A stretch of 64,000 nucleotides of DNA, taken from the NCBI RefSeq assembly GCF_048771995.1, contig NC_133027.1, positions 60,449,501 through 60,513,500 on the forward strand, given 5' to 3'. Shown here in pieces: positions 61,403 to 64,000 of the stretch. A program made the position numbers and the translations under genes. The DNA comes from Taeniopygia guttata (Eukaryota > Chordata > Aves > Passeriformes > Estrildidae). Each line of letters begins with the position of its first letter. Positions within the stretch are counted from its first letter, which is position 1. Under the pieces are notes generated by a model, which was not told where the DNA came from, did no database searches, and was given only the letters and a program-made list of their open reading frames with translations.

Positions 61403-64000
61403 GGAAATATGGAAATTAGCCATATGGCAGGAAAGATGAGAAAATTGCTTTAAGTTAAATGCTTCTGTTATTTTTGTTGTTTTCTTGTGTGATACTTTTA
61501 CCTGGATTTTTTTGTCAATCCTTTTTTTTCTGTTACTGGGAGTTCAGGCATTGGTGAAGTGCTCACTCTCACCTACCTGTTTCATTTGGTCCATTTAGGT
61601 CTTTCTAAACTTTTTGTTCCCATGCAGCAGTCACCTCAAGTTACTCAGAAGAGAAAAAGGGGGAGTTGTATTTGATGACTTAAAAATGGCTAAGAGCAAG
61701 TGGTGTATGTTCTAGAGACTATCTGAAGTAAGCATCTGTATTGCACTAGTGTGGTTTCTTTAAATTCCAGTTTTATGTTCATATTCGTACAAAGCAGACT
61801 GTACCAAGAGTACTTAGAGGCTCTCTTTGAAAGGAGTAATGGTGAGAAAATAGTAAATGGCCTGGTGGCTCAAATATGGGAATTTGTTATTTTGTCTCAA
61901 ATTGTTTCAGTTCAGTAAACCTGAAAGTCATAATTGTGTTTCCTTAAGACAAAAGAAGTAGGAGAAGCACTCACTACACAAATGCAGCAGTGGTAACACA
62001 TGACTTTGTGTACTGCTATCTGATGGGCTGGAGGGACTGCTGTATTACCTTTGCATCTTACTTCACTTAGTTGCCTGTACATTAGTTGGCATGAATATTT
62101 ACATGTCCTCTTTTAACATAAACAGTTGTGTATATTGCAGCTGATGTGTAGGGAGGGGCTGAGTTTTTGATGTAAGTGTTGTTGGTTCCTTTAATTTTTT
62201 TTTAACAAACATGCACTTAGATATCAAGAAAATGGACTGTTATTTTATACTTTGTAAAAACCACATGTCATGTACTTTGGTTATGAAAGCAGTTATATTA
62301 AGGTAGTTGCTGTTGTCTTGCAACCCACTTGGTCTGTACTTTTTTAATGTTGAATTTTGGCAACTCATCTTGGTTGATAATTGAAAGAACAGAATTTTTT
62401 GGTTTTATCCTCCAAATTAAATACCTTATGCTGAAAGGAGCATCTGCCATTCTGGTCATCCTGCATGCACATCTGTGGTATATATTTTAACATTTATATG
62501 CAGCACTGAGGGTAACAAAGTGCTGACAGGTTTTAAATAACAGTTCTCATTGGTAGGTCCTACTCAGCATCAAGTTAAAATCCTGCACACTGTGAGATGA
62601 GGGCATGCACTTTGAGTAACTTTTCCAAGAAATTTAATTTCAGCTGAGTGTGTAAAATGTAACCTAACAGAAATTTGTGGATAAGTGTCTTTTTTTTTTT
62701 TAAGCAATAAATGACAATACTCTTTTCTTGTTCTTTAATGTTGGTGATATTAATATTTAGTAAGTTATTCATTCTGTATTTCCAAGTGGATTTGATTTAT
62801 TTTAATGCTCTTGAAGTATGAAAGAAATTAAGCTAATTTATTAAGATAGTATGTATTTGGCTTGACTTCTAAGTATTTATTTTGGGTTTTTTTGCACTGA
62901 TATTGCAGATACTTATTTGTATATTTGATGTCTGGTTAGTGTCCATTATTTCATGTCATTTTAATGTGTCCTGGTTGCAGGCAGAGAAAATTATAAAAAT
63001 ATTTCTGTAGAGAGATTTGTAAGTGATATCCCTCGCACTGGTCATTATCTCATACTTAAGAGATGGGCTGAATCCTGGTATATCAGCATCAAAATGTTTA
63101 TTCCCTCAGCTGCTGTATTAATGTTACAGAGATTTGTCTGTGTGAGTATCTGTTCCTTTGTATTTCATGAGATGAGAGTTGTTCACAGCTTTAAATCCTT
63201 CTAAAATTATATAGCAAAATTATTTGAAAAATTATTTCTTCGCTGCTCTTCTTGTTTTTATAGGATGTGGCAGAGGTATAAAAAAGGGATATATTATTTA
63301 TGAAGCTTTTAAAATTTTAATAAAGTTAGTACTGCTTTCTATTTTTTTATTCAAAATCTTGGTACAGGAACAGCTGTCTCTCTCTTTTGCCTATTGAATA
63401 AGGGCACTGAAAGATGTTGGAATTAAGTGCTGGGCTTTGCAGAATGCACTGTGGCATTGCCTTCCATGGATATGTGTAGTAACTTGCTGTGTAAGTGACT
63501 GCCCCTCCTCAGGCGATGTATGTTCATGTGCATGATGTCTGGTCTTCACTTGAGAAGCTTTAGGCTATAGCTTAGCAGCCTGTAGTACTGTCTTGTGAAC
63601 TACAGCTGTCTGCAGTAACAGTAGATTTCACTTTAAGTACTTCTTTAATTATGATTGTAATGATAAAACTATTGTTTGTGATAGTGAATTATGAAACTTC
63701 AAAATATGCTGATGAATTCCGACTTTTACATAGGGCTTCTCTTGAAGACTACTTTTCTTAACAGAATTAAAGAAAAAGAAATACAGAGGAGAAATTCACT
63801 GCTTTACTTATAGCATCAACCTGATCTTTTGCATTTCCCCCCAGTCCCAACATGTAATTCATATAGCTCATTAGATCTTCGAGCAAGCCTGTGTTTTTTT
63901 TCCCAAAGTTTGGAAATAGGACTTGGTTTATTTAAAATTATATTGGGGAAGATGATTATTAACAATGCTGTTAACCTTTATGTACACTGGAATATTGCTT

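Larger units (their letters stand above)
52291..64000 (+). other. SCAF8: SCAF8 intron 1 (5' part)
   Basis: From the donor at 52291 to the window end no exon encoding the next segment (LYSLNDYKPP...) was found, so this is all first-intron sequence. It is T- and G-rich on the sense strand, as expected for transcribed DNA. It contains one CR1 fragment, a hairpin-forming A/T repeat, and scattered T runs. No nested gene, tRNA or snoRNA is recognised. Confidence 0.75.

Noticed and set aside
52291..64000. SCAF8 exon 2
   Set aside because: Searched for a segment encoding LYSLNDYKPPISKAKM preceded by an acceptor; not found, so it probably lies beyond the window.

Overview
The window looks like bird nuclear DNA, probably from a songbird or a close relative. 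Three fragments have the sequence of CR1 LINE 3' ends, the dominant avian retrotransposon, and there is one solo retroviral LTR of a type I associate with passerines. No Alu, L1 or bacterial-style operons are visible. Composition is that of vertebrate intergenic and intronic DNA: AT-rich, full of homopolymer tracts, with a few isolated CpG-rich blocks. Almost all open reading frames of 60-150 codons are chance frames.

One protein-coding exon can be named. At 52261-52290, inside a strong CpG island (about 51560-52850), an ATG opens MEAVKAFNSE and runs directly into a splice donor. This matches the N-terminus of SCAF8 (RBM16), an RNA polymerase II CTD-interacting SR-like protein. Everything to the right of 52290 is then the start of SCAF8 intron 1. 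Exon 2, which should begin LYSLNDYKPP, was not found before the window ends.

Layout: 1-32.6 kb is gene-poor DNA with one CR1 (about 11.4-11.9 kb), simple repeats and several candidate regulatory blocks, the best at 22.9-23.4 kb. At 32.6-33.1 kb there is a small CpG-rich block, followed 250 bp later by a complete 619-bp solo LTR with a 6-bp target duplication (33319-33949). At 42.5-43.1 kb there is a second CpG island with a 15/15 CTCF consensus match and a GC minisatellite, but no coding exon I recognise. At 43.1-51.5 kb lies the SCAF8 upstream region, with a minus-strand CR1 at 50.1-50.6 kb. The SCAF8 promoter island also carries a 15/15 CTCF match, in the same orientation, and a YY1-type site. 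Base composition of the + strand seems to change near 39 kb, from A/C-rich on the left to G/T-rich on the right. That would fit leftward transcription or replication on one side and rightward on the other. In mammals the leftward-transcribed upstream neighbour of SCAF8 is CNKSR3; I looked for its N-terminal exon and did not find it, so that link is inference.

I saw no clear new biological system. The points most worth following are the two orphan CpG islands, the paired CTCF motifs, the skew switch, the recent LTR insertion and the candidate conserved non-coding elements.
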